DNA of 64,000 bases from Mucilaginibacter tolerans (GTDB lineage Bacteria; Bacteroidota; Bacteroidia; Sphingobacteriales; Sphingobacteriaceae), in contig NZ_JAUMKB010000009.1 in the NCBI RefSeq assembly GCF_030519375.1, forward strand, positions 1 through 64,000, written 5' to 3'. This document shows, piece after piece, positions 34,627 through 43,273 of the stretch; positions within the stretch are counted from its first letter, which is position 1; each line of letters opens with the position of its first letter. Made by a program: the position numbers and the translations under genes. The notes below the pieces were generated by a model. The model ran no database searches and had not been told where the DNA came from. It was given only the letters and a program-made list of their open reading frames with translations.

Positions 34627-35232
34627 TTTATACTTCCAATGTCTCGTCTTTCCTTCAGCTATCCATTCCAACGCCTGCTGCAGCCGTTTTTCGCGGGTAG
34701 CATCCGTTTTGGCTTCAACAAACCATTCGAGGTATTCGCGCTTACTTGAGGGGCTGAATTTTTCGTAATTACCCATTGCTGCTAAGTTATTTTTGAGCAG
34801 ATTATCAAAATCATCAGGCATTGGTATTTCAGCTTTCGGAGCTGACGTTTTTTTTACCTCTTTTATACCGCTTTCATTTATGGCGATCATTTGATGGATG
34901 AAACCGATCAGTGCTTCATCCGACGGAAGGTCTTCCATTTTATTGATACGCCCAAAACTCCCCGCTGCGGCTTCTTCGTCGCTTCCCTGCAGCAGATGAT
35001 CAGGGTCGTTTAATCTTGAAGCCTTCCAGAACCCAAAGGCACAATGCTGCTTAAAAGCAGCCATCATACATATAGGCCCTTTATAATCGAAAAATGGCAT
35101 GCCCCATTTAACCGTTTCATTAATCTGCGGCGATGCACTATGAACCACCTCGCGGATGTGGATTAAAATTGGTTTAGCAAAATCACCTGATTTGGCGATA
35201 TAAGCGTCTATACGGTCGTCAAATTGTCCCAT
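34624..35232 (-). CDS. YdeI/OmpD-associated family protein (DUF1801-like)
   Basis: A 202-aa cytoplasmic protein. The N-terminal half (about 1-115) is a DUF1801/YdhG-like fold (IREVVHSASPQINETVKWGMPFFDYKGPICMMAAFKQHCAFGFW). The C-terminal half is the OmdA/YdeI helical region (PDDFDNLLKNNLAAMGNYEKFSPSSKREYLEWFVEAKTDATREKR). The family is widespread with no established biochemical role; some members are stress-linked. Start ATG at MGQFDDRIDAYI. Confidence 0.82.
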   Translation of the reverse strand: MGQFDDRIDAYIAKSGDFAKPILIHIREVVHSASPQINETVKWGMPFFDYKGPICMMAAFKQHCAFGFWKASRLNDPDHLLQGSDEEAAAGSFGRINKMEDLPSDEALIGFIHQMIAINESGIKEVKKTSAPKAEIPMPDDFDNLLKNNLAAMGNYEKFSPSSKREYLEWFVEAKTDATREKRLQQALEWIAEGKTRHWKYK

Positions 35233-35350
35233 AACGAATAAAATTAATGGAATTCTCTGTAATTATCATCACCAAATGCTATTTTAAAATTTAATTTGAA
35301 TTGTCACCTTTTTGGCCGCTCTTGCGTCTGCTAAATACTAATTACCCCTT

Positions 35351-36427
35351 ATGAAAAAGCTTTTACCTTTTACCCTGTTTATTGCCCTTATCAGTTGTTC
35401 TGTTGTTTTTGGTCAGCCAAAGAGCGCTTCTGCGAGCCCATACGTTGAAAAAGAGATCGTACAATGGGATTTTACTTCAAAAACCATTGGCGATGACTTT
35501 ACCATATACATCCATTTCCCGCCAGGATATGATACCTCAAAAACCAAATACCCGGTACTTTATATGACCGATGGTGACTGGAACATGACTGTAGCCATGA
35601 ATTGCTTCAACATGCTCAGGCAGGATTATAACATTACCACTGAACCACTCATAGTAGGAATCGGGTATGGGAATCGCCCAAACAAACGCTCAAGAGACCT
35701 TGATCCTGGAAAAGGAGGACCGAAATTCCTGGCGTTTATACAGACAGAGGTTATGCCCTTTATAGAAAAGCAATACCGGGTAACTGATAACAAAACGTTA
35801 TATGGCTATTCACTTGGCGGCATGTTTACTATTTATACATTATTTGAACATCCGGGGTTATTTAACATGATTGGTATCGGTGCACCCGGTAATGGAGGAA
35901 ACGATTTAATGCCTGAAGCGCAGAAATATCTTGCTTCTCATAAAGACCTCAATACTAAAGTGTTTTTAGGGGTTGGATCATATGAGCATAATGTTGTAAA
36001 AAATATCGATGACTTCAAAGCGTACGTCGCTAAACAAAACTTTAAAGACTTTGATCTTTTAACCGGCATTACACCCAACGCGGCCCACGGCGCGGCACTG
36101 GCACAGGTAATGCAAAATGCCATTGCCTTCTTTTACTGTACTAAGCATAAACCAATTGAAATACCTGCAAGTGAGCTGATCAAATATACCGGCACCTATG
36201 CTGTTACCGGCCACACGGATGACAAGCTGAAATTTTATGTCGATAATAATGCTCTTTATTTTAAGGAAGGTGACATACCGCTAAAGCTTGTACCTTTTAC
36301 CAAAGATGGTTTCTTTATATATGAGAACGAGAAAATGGATATTCTCTTCAAAGAAGAAAACGGCAAAAAGTATCTCCTTGTTAGTTCACCAAATGAGAAG
36401 CCAACACGTATCGATAAGATAGATTGA
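35351..36427 (+). CDS. Secreted esterase, putative esterase D family (alpha/beta hydrolase)
   Basis: A 358-aa protein with a signal peptide (about 1-22, ending VFGQ) and an alpha/beta hydrolase core of the PF00756 esterase family. The core has YPVLYMTDGDWNMTVAMNCF, the nucleophile Ser154 in GYSLGG, an acidic residue region (VFLGVGSYE) and a C-terminal His in NAAHGAALAQVM. An extra C-terminal beta domain of about 90 residues (TGTYAVTGHTDDKLKFYVDN onwards) resembles the small domain added to Bacteroidota serine hydrolases and lactamase-like proteins. Substrate unknown; siderophore esterases of the IroE type are related. Confidence 0.85.
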   Translation: MKKLLPFTLFIALISCSVVFGQPKSASASPYVEKEIVQWDFTSKTIGDDFTIYIHFPPGYDTSKTKYPVLYMTDGDWNMTVAMNCFNMLRQDYNITTEPLIVGIGYGNRPNKRSRDLDPGKGGPKFLAFIQTEVMPFIEKQYRVTDNKTLYGYSLGGMFTIYTLFEHPGLFNMIGIGAPGNGGNDLMPEAQKYLASHKDLNTKVFLGVGSYEHNVVKNIDDFKAYVAKQNFKDFDLLTGITPNAAHGAALAQVMQNAIAFFYCTKHKPIEIPASELIKYTGTYAVTGHTDDKLKFYVDNNALYFKEGDIPLKLVPFTKDGFFIYENEKMDILFKEENGKKYLLVSSPNEKPTRIDKID

Positions 36428-36435
36428 TTCGAAGA

Positions 36436-36921
36436 TTAGTTTGTAACAAGGTCGCCAAACAACTGGTTATGCCAGCTGTCTTTAAACGGCACTTCCCAAT
36501 TGGTTTCCAGTTGCCCCAGGTTTTGCACCAGGTTGTTATAGACGATCGTGTTGGAATTGATCTTGCCTGACCTTAACAAATCTTCAAACTCATCACGCGG
36601 TGCTGAAAGCACTTTTTCTCCCTCACGGTAAGCAAGATTAAAGCGGTCTAAAAGACTGATGCCGAATTCTTGTTCTATTCCTTTGATGAAGTTGACCGAT
36701 TTGTCAATCGAGCAACCGCTCGCACCAGCCTGGCTTTCATCAACAATCAGTATCAGAAAGCGGTTATACCGGATTTCGGCTTTTGCCTTCAGTTGATTGT
36801 TGTGAGCTGTCCATTCGGAGGCAAATTTGTTTAAAATTTCATGTAACTGTTTTGCCTCATCATCGTATAGTTCCCTATCCGATTGGTAGATCCACACTCT
36901 TGACTGTTCAGAAAATCGCAT
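36436..36921 (-). CDS. Conserved Bacteroidota hypothetical protein
   Basis: A 161-aa cytoplasmic protein starting MRFSEQSRVWIYQSDRELYD, with a middle FLILIVDESQAGASGCSIDK segment and FKDSWHNQLFGDLV at the end. Homologues are common in Bacteroidota, where database entries often carry the label ABC transporter ATPase. No Walker motif is visible here, so that label is not supported. It is divergently transcribed from a membrane-anchored hypothetical. Function unknown. Confidence 0.75.
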   Translation of the reverse strand: MRFSEQSRVWIYQSDRELYDDEAKQLHEILNKFASEWTAHNNQLKAKAEIRYNRFLILIVDESQAGASGCSIDKSVNFIKGIEQEFGISLLDRFNLAYREGEKVLSAPRDEFEDLLRSGKINSNTIVYNNLVQNLGQLETNWEVPFKDSWHNQLFGDLVTN

Positions 36922-36968
36922 TTACAAAAATACCGAATTTCTTAACTTTAGTAGTACAAAATGTTGTC

Positions 36969-37439
36969 ATGGTAAAATCAATTCTTACTAGAGCTAAAAT
37001 TGTGGCAATAATGATCCCAATAGCGTTTTGCTGCGCTTTTACCTATAAAATGGGCGAAAAAGAATGGCTCGACTGGAGTAACAGATGCTTTTTGCAGACT
37101 TTTGATGCCTCAACAGACACCAAATTGAAGAAGTGGGAAATTGAGGTGACGCCGCAGCATTTTATCCATTTCAGAAAAACTTATCAACATGGCAAGCAGG
37201 AGTATTTTTCCTTCCATCTGACTAAACTGGATAGCGTAAATTTTCTTGGAAGTACCACTAACGGCCAATTGGAATTCAAGACCATAAACGACGATATCAT
37301 TGTACAAACCTACGACGACCCCAAAGGCAATATAGATTCTATGGCGACTGTTTTAACCATCCCAGTAAGAGACATGACGCCTGAAAAATTGGATAGCCTG
37401 AATGATGCAATGAGGTTTCTGAAAGACACCAAGTTATAA
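36969..37439 (+). CDS. Membrane-anchored hypothetical protein
   Basis: 156 aa from the ATG giving MVKSILTRAKIVAIMIPIAF; a longer frame upstream overlaps the divergent gene and is unlikely. It has one N-terminal hydrophobic segment (about 10-28) and a soluble beta-rich remainder (QHFIHFRKTYQHGKQEYFSF, DDIIVQTYDDPKG). No recognised family. The 3' end overlaps the convergent Fe-S gene by 6 nt. Confidence 0.65.
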   Translation: MVKSILTRAKIVAIMIPIAFCCAFTYKMGEKEWLDWSNRCFLQTFDASTDTKLKKWEIEVTPQHFIHFRKTYQHGKQEYFSFHLTKLDSVNFLGSTTNGQLEFKTINDDIIVQTYDDPKGNIDSMATVLTIPVRDMTPEKLDSLNDAMRFLKDTKL

Positions 37440-38237
37440 ACCATTCGCCCTCGCCGTGATCTCGGCTATATCCAGCACCTGTATTTCCTGTTCTTTTTCT
37501 ATACCTTTTACACCATCGCGCAGCATAGTCATACAAAACGGGCAAGCCGCAGCCACTACGGTAGCTTTGCTTTCCAGTACGTCGGTCATGCGTTCAATGT
37601 TGATGTCTTTATTCCCTTTTTCGGGTTCTTTAAACATCTGCCCCCCCCCTGCCCCGCAGCACAAACCATTTGAGCGGCAACGTTTCATTTCAACCAGATC
37701 AGCATCCAGAATTTGCAAAGCTTTGCGGGGAGCTTCATATACTTCATTTCCTCTGCCTAAATAACAGGGATCATGATAAGTGATGCGCTTGCCTTTAAAG
37801 CTCTCGCCCCCTTCGCCTTTTAGTTTGCCTTCGTCAATTAATTGTTGTATCAGCTGGGTGTGGTGGATTACCTCATAATTACCACCCAGACCAGGGTATT
37901 CGTTTTTAATGGTATTGAAGCAATGCGGACAGCCAGTCACGATCTTTTTGATATTATAGCCATTCAGCACCTGTATATTCATCATGGCCTGCATCTGGAA
38001 CAGGAACTCATTGCCGGCGCGTTTAGCCGGATCGCCTGTGCAAGCTTCCTCAGTACCCAATACGGCAAAGCTGATCCCCACATGACTTAATATCTTGCAG
38101 ATATCACGGGTAATGCGCTGCGCACGCTCATCAAAGCTACCGGCGCACCCTACCCAAAACAATATTTCAGGTTCCTTACCCTGGGCCATCATTTCGGCCA
38201 TAGTTGGAATTGTTATTTCGAATTTCGAATTTTCCAT
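37434..38237 (-). CDS. (Fe-S)-binding oxidoreductase subunit with CCG domains (HdrB/LutA-like)
   Basis: A 267-aa cytoplasmic subunit with two cysteine-rich CCG-type domains. The first contains FWVGCAGSFDERAQR, EEACTGDPAKRAG and TGCPHCFNTIKNEYPGLGG. The second has HDPCYLGRGNEVYEAPRKAL, GLCCGAGGGQMF and AACPFCMTMLRDG. CCG domains bind a non-cubane or [4Fe-4S] cluster and accept electrons in heterodisulfide reductase, glycolate and lactate oxidases. It pairs with the membrane Fe-S gene upstream, 29 nt away. The first codons are supplied by an intergenic TTCGAAAT repeat; a later ATG (38201) is a possible alternative start. The electron donor is unknown. Confidence 0.87.
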   Translation of the reverse strand: MENSKFEITIPTMAEMMAQGKEPEILFWVGCAGSFDERAQRITRDICKILSHVGISFAVLGTEEACTGDPAKRAGNEFLFQMQAMMNIQVLNGYNIKKIVTGCPHCFNTIKNEYPGLGGNYEVIHHTQLIQQLIDEGKLKGEGGESFKGKRITYHDPCYLGRGNEVYEAPRKALQILDADLVEMKRCRSNGLCCGAGGGQMFKEPEKGNKDINIERMTDVLESKATVVAAACPFCMTMLRDGVKGIEKEQEIQVLDIAEITARANGL

Positions 38238-38246
38238 TTCGGATTT
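38215..38246. repeat. TTCGAAAT array overlapping a gene start
   Basis: ATTTCGAATTTCGAATTTTC and ATTTCGGATTT match the arrays at 33671-33805. The array covers the spacer and the first eight or so codons (ENSKFEI) of the downstream Fe-S gene. Confidence 0.6.
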
Positions 38247-38266
38247 ATTTTACTGTCAACTGCCTA

Positions 38267-39565
38267 CTATTCTTCCTTCCAGTTAAACCTATCCGCCTGG
38301 CTATACTTCCACGGCGCACCATTGTTTTCTACGTTGCCGAACATATTGTTCAGGCTCGCAGGCGCTTGTGATTCCTCCATCACAATATAGCGGCGCATTT
38401 CGGTTATGATCTCCAGCGGATTAATATTCACCGGGCAAGCTTCTACACAGGCGTTGCAGGTGGTGCAGGCCCAAAGCTCCTCGCGGGTGATATAGTTATC
38501 CAGCAGCGATTTATCGTCTTTATAATCTTTCCCGTTTTTATCCAGACTATTGCCTACTTCCGTTATCCGGTCGCGGGTATCCATCATGATCTTACGGGGT
38601 GATAATAACTTACCGGTTTGATTAGCCGGGCAAACCGATGTGCACCTGCCGCATTCAGTGCAGGTATAAGCTTCCATCAGGTTTTTCCAGGTCAGATCAG
38701 TTACGTCCTTAGCTCCAAACCGAGCTATTTCACCGTTATTTTCAGGAACAAACGAGGGATCGAGCATGGCTTTCACCTCATTGGTCACTGATGCCATATT
38801 GGTGAACTTCCCTTTTGGATTCAGATTGGAATAATACGTATTTGGAAAAGCCAGCAGGATATGAAAGTGCTTGGAGTATGGCAAGTAATTTAGGAAAGCC
38901 AATATGCCGATGATATGGAACCACCAGCAACCACGCTCGATGATTTCCAATGGATTTGCGCTATCAGGCAATAGCGGACTAATCAGCTTACTTACCGGGA
39001 AACTACCAGCCTTAATATAATGACCGAAGTTCAGCAACTGCAATTTATGATCAGCAGCATTCATGGTCAGGAAAGCGGTCATCAGCAGTATTTCGATGAT
39101 CAGGATATAGTTAGCATCCGATTTTGGCCATGAAGTCATCTCGACACCGCTAAAGCGTTTTAGATGACCTATATTCCTCCGGATCAAAAAAGTAAAACAG
39201 GCTACCAGCACCAATACGGCCAAAAACTCAAATCCGCCTATCAGCAAATTATACAAACCGCCGAGTGGAGCAGAAAAGATACGATGCGATCCAAACACCC
39301 CATCGATTAGTATTTCTAATACTTCGATATTGATAATGATAAAACCTACGTAGATAAAAAAGTGCATCACAGCGGCAAGCGGCCGTTTGGTCATTTTGGT
39401 TTGACCGAGGGCAATTTTAGCCATCGTTTTCCATCTTTCGGCAAGATTATCCGAACGGTCTGTATCACGGCCTAGTAGTATGTTCCGCCTGATCTTAGCT
39501 ACATTTTTGCTAAACAGATAAATTGCCGCAGCCAGAATGATGATAAATATGACCTGTCCAATCAT
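38267..39565 (-). CDS. Membrane-bound 4Fe-4S oxidoreductase subunit (HdrC/NarI-like fusion)
   Basis: A 432-aa protein with about six membrane helices in the first two thirds (NarI/HdrE-like cytochrome-type domain) and a C-terminal ferredoxin domain with two [4Fe-4S] motifs: CTECGRCTSVCP and CTTCNACVEACP. Together with the CCG subunit immediately downstream it forms an electron-transfer complex that likely moves electrons between the quinone pool and a soluble donor. Homologous pairs are common in Bacteroidota without a proven substrate. Ends EERW-like (ADRFNWKEE) before the next gene's repeat-containing start. Confidence 0.87.
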   Translation of the reverse strand: MIGQVIFIIILAAAIYLFSKNVAKIRRNILLGRDTDRSDNLAERWKTMAKIALGQTKMTKRPLAAVMHFFIYVGFIIINIEVLEILIDGVFGSHRIFSAPLGGLYNLLIGGFEFLAVLVLVACFTFLIRRNIGHLKRFSGVEMTSWPKSDANYILIIEILLMTAFLTMNAADHKLQLLNFGHYIKAGSFPVSKLISPLLPDSANPLEIIERGCWWFHIIGILAFLNYLPYSKHFHILLAFPNTYYSNLNPKGKFTNMASVTNEVKAMLDPSFVPENNGEIARFGAKDVTDLTWKNLMEAYTCTECGRCTSVCPANQTGKLLSPRKIMMDTRDRITEVGNSLDKNGKDYKDDKSLLDNYITREELWACTTCNACVEACPVNINPLEIITEMRRYIVMEESQAPASLNNMFGNVENNGAPWKYSQADRFNWKEE

Positions 39566-39721
39566 TATGCTTGCATAGTAAATTTTTTCAAAGTTAATTT
39601 TTAAGTTGAAATGTCCAAGGGTGAGAGTTGATTGAGTTAAGTGGTTGGATTATGTTGATTGACTAAAATCCTCAATATAGACTTTTTTTCAAAAAAAATT
39701 TTCATAAACAAAAAAACGGAG

Positions 39722-39729
39722 TACATTTG
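39722..39729 (+). promoter_or_regulatory. -7 promoter element of tRNA-Phe
   Basis: TACATTTG is identical to the rpsF -7 box and lies 15 nt before the tRNA; TTTC sits near the -33 position with 19-nt spacing. Confidence 0.55.
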
Positions 39730-39744
39730 CAGCCCCAACGGGAT

Positions 39745-39817
39745 GGTATCATAGCTCAGTTGGTAGAGCAAAGGACTGAAAATCCTTGTGTCGCTGGTTC
39801 GATTCCAGCTGATACCA
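39745..39817 (+). tRNA. tRNA-Phe (GAA)
   Basis: A 73-nt cloverleaf. Acceptor GGTATCA/TGATACC, D-arm GCTC...GAGC, anticodon arm AAGGA CTGAAAA TCCTT with anticodon GAA, variable GTGTC, T-arm GCTGG TTCGATT CCAGC, discriminator A. CCA is not fully encoded (ACA follows). The 3' end is the target of the integrative element that begins here. Confidence 0.97.
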
Positions 39818-39818
39818 C
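39796..39818 (+). repeat. attL: tRNA-Phe 3' end, left attachment site
   Basis: 23 nt matching attR at 49202-49224 with two mismatches; the perfect common core is CAGCTGATACCAC (39806-39818). Confidence 0.85.
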
Positions 39819-39825
39819 AAAAAAA

Positions 39826-39856
39826 AACCTCTTAGATAACATCTAAGGGGTTTTTT
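39826..39856 (+). terminator. Intrinsic terminator immediately after tRNA-Phe (brought by the element)
   Basis: 12-bp stem AACCTCTTAGAT / ATCTAAGGGGTT, loop AAC, followed by a T run. It lies inside the element and replaces the displaced chromosomal terminator at 49228. Confidence 0.88.
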
Positions 39857-39864
39857 GTTTATTC

Positions 39865-39883
39865 GGGTACAAATTTGGGTACA
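39865..39883 (+). repeat. Left 19-nt direct repeat (candidate integrase arm site)
   Basis: GGGTACAAATTTGGGTACA, itself made of two GGGTACA half-sites; perfectly repeated at 49075-49093 in the same orientation. Confidence 0.75.
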
Positions 39884-39896
39884 GTTTAAGCTTATA

Positions 39897-40276
39897 ATGA
39901 TACTTTCTTTCTTAGAATCGTCTATTTGAATAATAATTCAATAAAACTGTCGAAAGGAGCTACTCTATTATTATTAATTCGGTTTCAAATTTCAGCCCAC
40001 CCCCTTTTGAAACTTTTGAAACCTTTTCATGTATGCGGTCTTGCAAATAACGGTGATTATTCCGCTAACGTGGATGTGTAGGATTAGGGAAATTATACTA
40101 TTCTATTCAATTACTTATTTCCATCAAATTACAAAACAAAATGCCTACCCCGCCGCCTGCACTGCCCCCAGATATTTCCCCTTTGGTTGATAGTGTTCTA
40201 TAACACCGGCACTATCCCAAGCAACTCGGCATGTTTTTGATAAATTTCTATTGCACTACAGTAAATATATTAACCG
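39897..40276. other. 380-nt non-coding left end of the element
   Basis: AT-rich DNA with no credible gene. A tandem TTTTGAAAC pair lies at 40005-40022 and could be a recombinase or excisionase site. A 20-codon ATG frame at 40141-40203 (MPTPPPALPPDISPLVDSVL) is too short to support. Confidence 0.5.
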
Positions 40277-40504
40277 TTATTTTTCACAATACCCACAAGG
40301 TTTGCGCGCGTATTTATTTATTGCATCTTGCAGCGAAACGTATATTAATTTGCCCTTGCAGTTTCTAAGCCCTTTGCAATAGGTATTTCTATGATAGGCG
40401 TGTGAATATTTACCCATGCATAAATAAACGCTGTCGGGACGTATTTCAGCTCGTGATAACAGATTGGTTGTCGCGAATATAAATATTAGGACAAGCGTTT
40501 TCAT
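40277..40504 (-). CDS. Small secreted Cys-containing protein (Ada-like zinc motif)
   Basis: 75 aa from MKTLVLIFIFATTNL, with a signal peptide of about 20 residues. The mature part has the pattern YHRNTYCKGLRNCKG ... SLQDAINKYARKPCGYC, the C-x-L-...-EA-..-PC-x-x-C layout of Ada-type and nuclease-associated zinc-binding tails, usually written YHxxxCxxL...A...PCxxC. Two nt separate it from the upstream secreted gene, so they are co-transcribed. Function unknown; cargo of the integrative element. Confidence 0.7.
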   Translation of the reverse strand: MKTLVLIFIFATTNLLSRAEIRPDSVYLCMGKYSHAYHRNTYCKGLRNCKGKLIYVSLQDAINKYARKPCGYCEK

Positions 40505-40506
40505 AG

Positions 40507-41025
40507 TTACCACATTTTGTTTTCCTTATATTTTTCCCAAAAGAAACTATAATTGACTTTGAAGTCTGTCGCGAAGCTACTTATTTCTTTCACGCTCATA
40601 AATAGCACTGTATTAGTATCTCTAAATCTCCATCCAAACGTTCGTGTCCCGTCCGGCTTATTTAAATTGTCCCATGACGCTGCTCCTACCGTATTTTTAA
40701 TCGAAAATAGGGTTCTAAAAAAGTCATCATCGTATTGCCGATAATTTGCATACAATTTTTCTTTAGTAAAAACCGATAGGTTAATTATGGTTCTATTTGA
40801 ATCAATTTCCCCCTTTAAGTATGCTACATCCATTGCGCATATTTTCAGATCAGCACCTTTAATAAAAAATTCAGTTTCTTTATCTCCTTTAACTATTTGA
40901 TATTTGTTTAGGTAATAGATACTGTCAATGTTAGAGCCGATTTGAACGTCTTCGTAACCCAACTTTTGTGCCCAACTGCACAGAGATGTTAAAATAAGAG
41001 TCGCTGTGATAATTAAGGTTTTCAT
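40507..41025 (-). CDS. Secreted hypothetical protein
   Basis: 172 aa with signal peptide MKTLIITATLILTSLCSWAQ. The mature protein is about 150 residues with Tyr- and Asp-rich segments (IGSNIDSIYYLNKYQIVKGD, LYANYRQYDDDFFRTLFSIK). No known family is recognised. It heads a two-gene unit with the small Cys-containing protein, separated by 2 nt. Cargo of the integrative element. Confidence 0.65.
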   Translation of the reverse strand: MKTLIITATLILTSLCSWAQKLGYEDVQIGSNIDSIYYLNKYQIVKGDKETEFFIKGADLKICAMDVAYLKGEIDSNRTIINLSVFTKEKLYANYRQYDDDFFRTLFSIKNTVGAASWDNLNKPDGTRTFGWRFRDTNTVLFMSVKEISSFATDFKVNYSFFWEKYKENKMW

Positions 41026-41475
41026 GTGGATATTGATTTAGAGTTTGCTTTTAAAAACTCTTGCCACACAAAAATTAGCGTGAGGCCTCACCGGATACCA
41101 GGCACGACCAAGCGCCCCATACAACGAGCGATAAACCCCACGCGTAGCGTACGGAAAATCATTCTCGTTGCGTTCGGATTTTGATTTGGTCGTTTCGGTA
41201 TCCTGAACGAGTTCCTAAAAATTGACACTAAAGTACATCAATTATTTGAAAGGCAAACTGGTGTTTCATCCAATGAGTTAAGCGTTGAACAATAATTTGA
41301 TCGTATGTAGTTGCTATGCTATTATCACCCCCTGAAAGAATAAACAACCATTTAGCTTCAGGCTTTACAGGTTCCAACAATTTATAATATGAAGAAGGGT
41401 GATAAAACGAGTTGATTGTTAACTGAATTAGGATTAGATTTATCACGAACCAATTAACCTGCTTTTACCATTATA
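41026..41475. other. 450-nt spacer between divergent cargo units
   Basis: The part at about 41085-41215 is noticeably GC-richer than its surroundings and looks like unrelated inserted DNA. A 72-codon minus-strand frame with a GTG start (41228-41446) is open but has no recognisable features. The promoter for the rightward unit should lie near 41440-41475; no good consensus is seen. Confidence 0.4.
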
Positions 41476-41898
41476 ATGAGTTTTAAATACCAAAAGGAAA
41501 TAGACAATTTGCCGTGTGATTGCCCTGATTTATCTGAATTTAAACCTCACAACGGTCAGGTTTTTAGATTCGTCCACAGTAATTTAAATCACCCGGATAA
41601 TTTCAAACCCGTAAATTTTATCGAGGATAGAGAACACGAGGATTGTAAATCTAAATGTGCTGGCTATGGTTTATCATTTTGGATGACTAAAGGAAAAGCA
41701 GAAAAAAAACTGACTAATTTTATTAAGAATGCCCCCAACTTTGCACAAAGAGTCGGGACTTGTGTTGCTGAAGGAATTATTTGTCAACACGATGGGCTTA
41801 TCGGGCAAAAGTCGGGAAGTGGACATGTAACATTCCATGAGTTTGAAGAAACGGTATTTAATAATCGATTCGTTATAGTGACCAATTTAAATCAATAG
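41476..41898 (+). CDS. Cys/His-rich hypothetical protein, first gene of uncharacterised cargo pair
   Basis: 140 aa, no signal peptide or membrane segment. It has a CDCPDLSEF motif (Cys14, Cys16), then REHEDCKSKCAGYGLSFW, GTCVAEGIICQHDG and SGHVTFHEFEE. The several Cys and His residues suggest metal binding, but no known ribbon or HNH pattern fits. The next gene starts 2 nt after its stop, so they form one unit. Both have low GC compared with host genes, consistent with acquisition. Family not recognised. Confidence 0.65.
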   Translation: MSFKYQKEIDNLPCDCPDLSEFKPHNGQVFRFVHSNLNHPDNFKPVNFIEDREHEDCKSKCAGYGLSFWMTKGKAEKKLTNFIKNAPNFAQRVGTCVAEGIICQHDGLIGQKSGSGHVTFHEFEETVFNNRFVIVTNLNQ

Positions 41899-41900
41899 TG

Positions 41901-43187
41901 ATGCGTAAGATTAAGGGCATAGAATTAAATCAGTTACCATTTCAAATTAAATGGGTTGGTGACTTATTGCGATATGATTGGCCTCTTATCTCTGTATTTA
42001 AAGACGACGAAAACCAAATTTTTATAAAGTCATGGGTTGAATCGAATGACAATATTCATCGTTATTTAATTTTTTGCGCATATGGTGAGGATTTGGACGG
42101 CTTTATAAATAATAAGGCTTCATATTTTCAGCTATTAAATAATCCTATAAATCATTCCGTTTTTGTAACAGACTTTATATCAAACAAAATAAGCAATTGC
42201 ACACTTGCAAATATTTCCGATTTACCCTACGATTATATTCCTGCAACCGATACTATGTTCGACATAGACGAATCAAAAAATTTAGCTGATATTAAGAATG
42301 AAATTCAGTTAAACCGATTAGATACATTGTCACGAAGTATGCGCGATAATGGACTTTTTGATATAGTTGAAGAATCCGCAAAAGTTGGTAGCGACTTATA
42401 TAACATTCATATAAAATCTAAAAACAAAAAAGTTGGTTTTGGCGTCATCCAAACCTCTATTTTAGGTTCGTTACTTAAAAGTTTTAGCGATATTTCTGCG
42501 GCGACAGCATTGACCATGTTTGACAGTAGAAGAAGCGGGGATAAAACAAGAAGAGCGAAAGGAGAAGTTGCTAAGGTAAAATCATTAGGCGACACAAATT
42601 TCGCCTATGCCAAAGCGGCATCATTTAGTATATTTTTAAAGCCGATAAAACCAACTATCGAATTATTCCCCGAATTGGGATCAGAATCGAAGTCTATTGC
42701 CAATCAGATATTTTACGTATTTGAAAAAAGCACCAAAATAGAGGATTTAAAAACCAATAAGATCGAATTATCGGACGAATTATTAAGTGCGTACACATCA
42801 TTTCTTAAAACTGTAAAAGAGAACGATATTAATGTATCTGTCCAATACGGGGATTGGGTCGACAAACAGGTATTACGCGAAGCTTTTGACTTAAAAAAAG
42901 CCGCTACCATTTTGGACAACCTGGACCAACTCGAAATTATAGAAAATAAAGAAACAATCACTAAGGGAACCTTTAGGGCGTTGGATTCGATTTCAAACAC
43001 ATTTAAATTTGAGTCTTCTAACGAAGAGATATTTATTGGAAAGTTTGGAGAAAGCCTGTACGGCAGTATTTTAAATTTAAATCTTAAGGATTTATTTGAG
43101 GTTGCAATTAATACGGCATTTGAGAAAAAACGAGGCAAAACTGGAATTACAGAAAAGCATTTTATTACTCATTATAAGGTTATTTAA
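41901..43187 (+). CDS. Uncharacterised 428-aa protein, second gene of cargo pair
   Basis: Starts at ATG 41901 (a GTG three nt earlier is possible), immediately after the small Cys/His-rich gene. It is soluble with no membrane segment. An N-terminal region (about 1-150) has alternating strands (FQIKWVGDLLRYDWPLISVF, IFIKSWVESNDNIHRYLIFCA), which reminds me of the DUF6575-type domain, unconfirmed. A central Arg/Lys-rich MFDSRRSGDKTRRAKGEVAK segment and a C-terminal region with helix-rich and GKFGESLYGS stretches follow. No nuclease, ATPase or TIR motif is visible. Function unknown; the setting in a mobile element would suit defence or a host-modifying role, as inference only. Confidence 0.65.
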   Translation: MRKIKGIELNQLPFQIKWVGDLLRYDWPLISVFKDDENQIFIKSWVESNDNIHRYLIFCAYGEDLDGFINNKASYFQLLNNPINHSVFVTDFISNKISNCTLANISDLPYDYIPATDTMFDIDESKNLADIKNEIQLNRLDTLSRSMRDNGLFDIVEESAKVGSDLYNIHIKSKNKKVGFGVIQTSILGSLLKSFSDISAATALTMFDSRRSGDKTRRAKGEVAKVKSLGDTNFAYAKAASFSIFLKPIKPTIELFPELGSESKSIANQIFYVFEKSTKIEDLKTNKIELSDELLSAYTSFLKTVKENDINVSVQYGDWVDKQVLREAFDLKKAATILDNLDQLEIIENKETITKGTFRALDSISNTFKFESSNEEIFIGKFGESLYGSILNLNLKDLFEVAINTAFEKKRGKTGITEKHFITHYKVI

Positions 43188-43273
43188 TCTTCCTCCCAAC
43201 CTGTATATCATTACTAAAATAAATGCTTTATTTTGGATAACTCCACCAGCGCCGTAAAGAAGATATAGGGTAT

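Noticed and set aside
36436..36921. Annotation as ABC transporter ATPase
   Set aside because: No Walker A, signature or Walker B motif is present; the common database label is not supported.
36783..36968. N-terminal extension of the hypothetical protein at 36969
   Set aside because: It would overlap the divergent gene at 36436-36921 and lacks sense; the ATG at 36969 gives a membrane anchor.
40141..40203. 20-codon Pro-rich frame near the left end of the element
   Set aside because: Too short and without promoter or homology hint.
41228..41446. 72-codon minus-strand frame with a GTG start in the element spacer
   Set aside because: No recognisable motif, no promoter and low confidence; left as part of the spacer.
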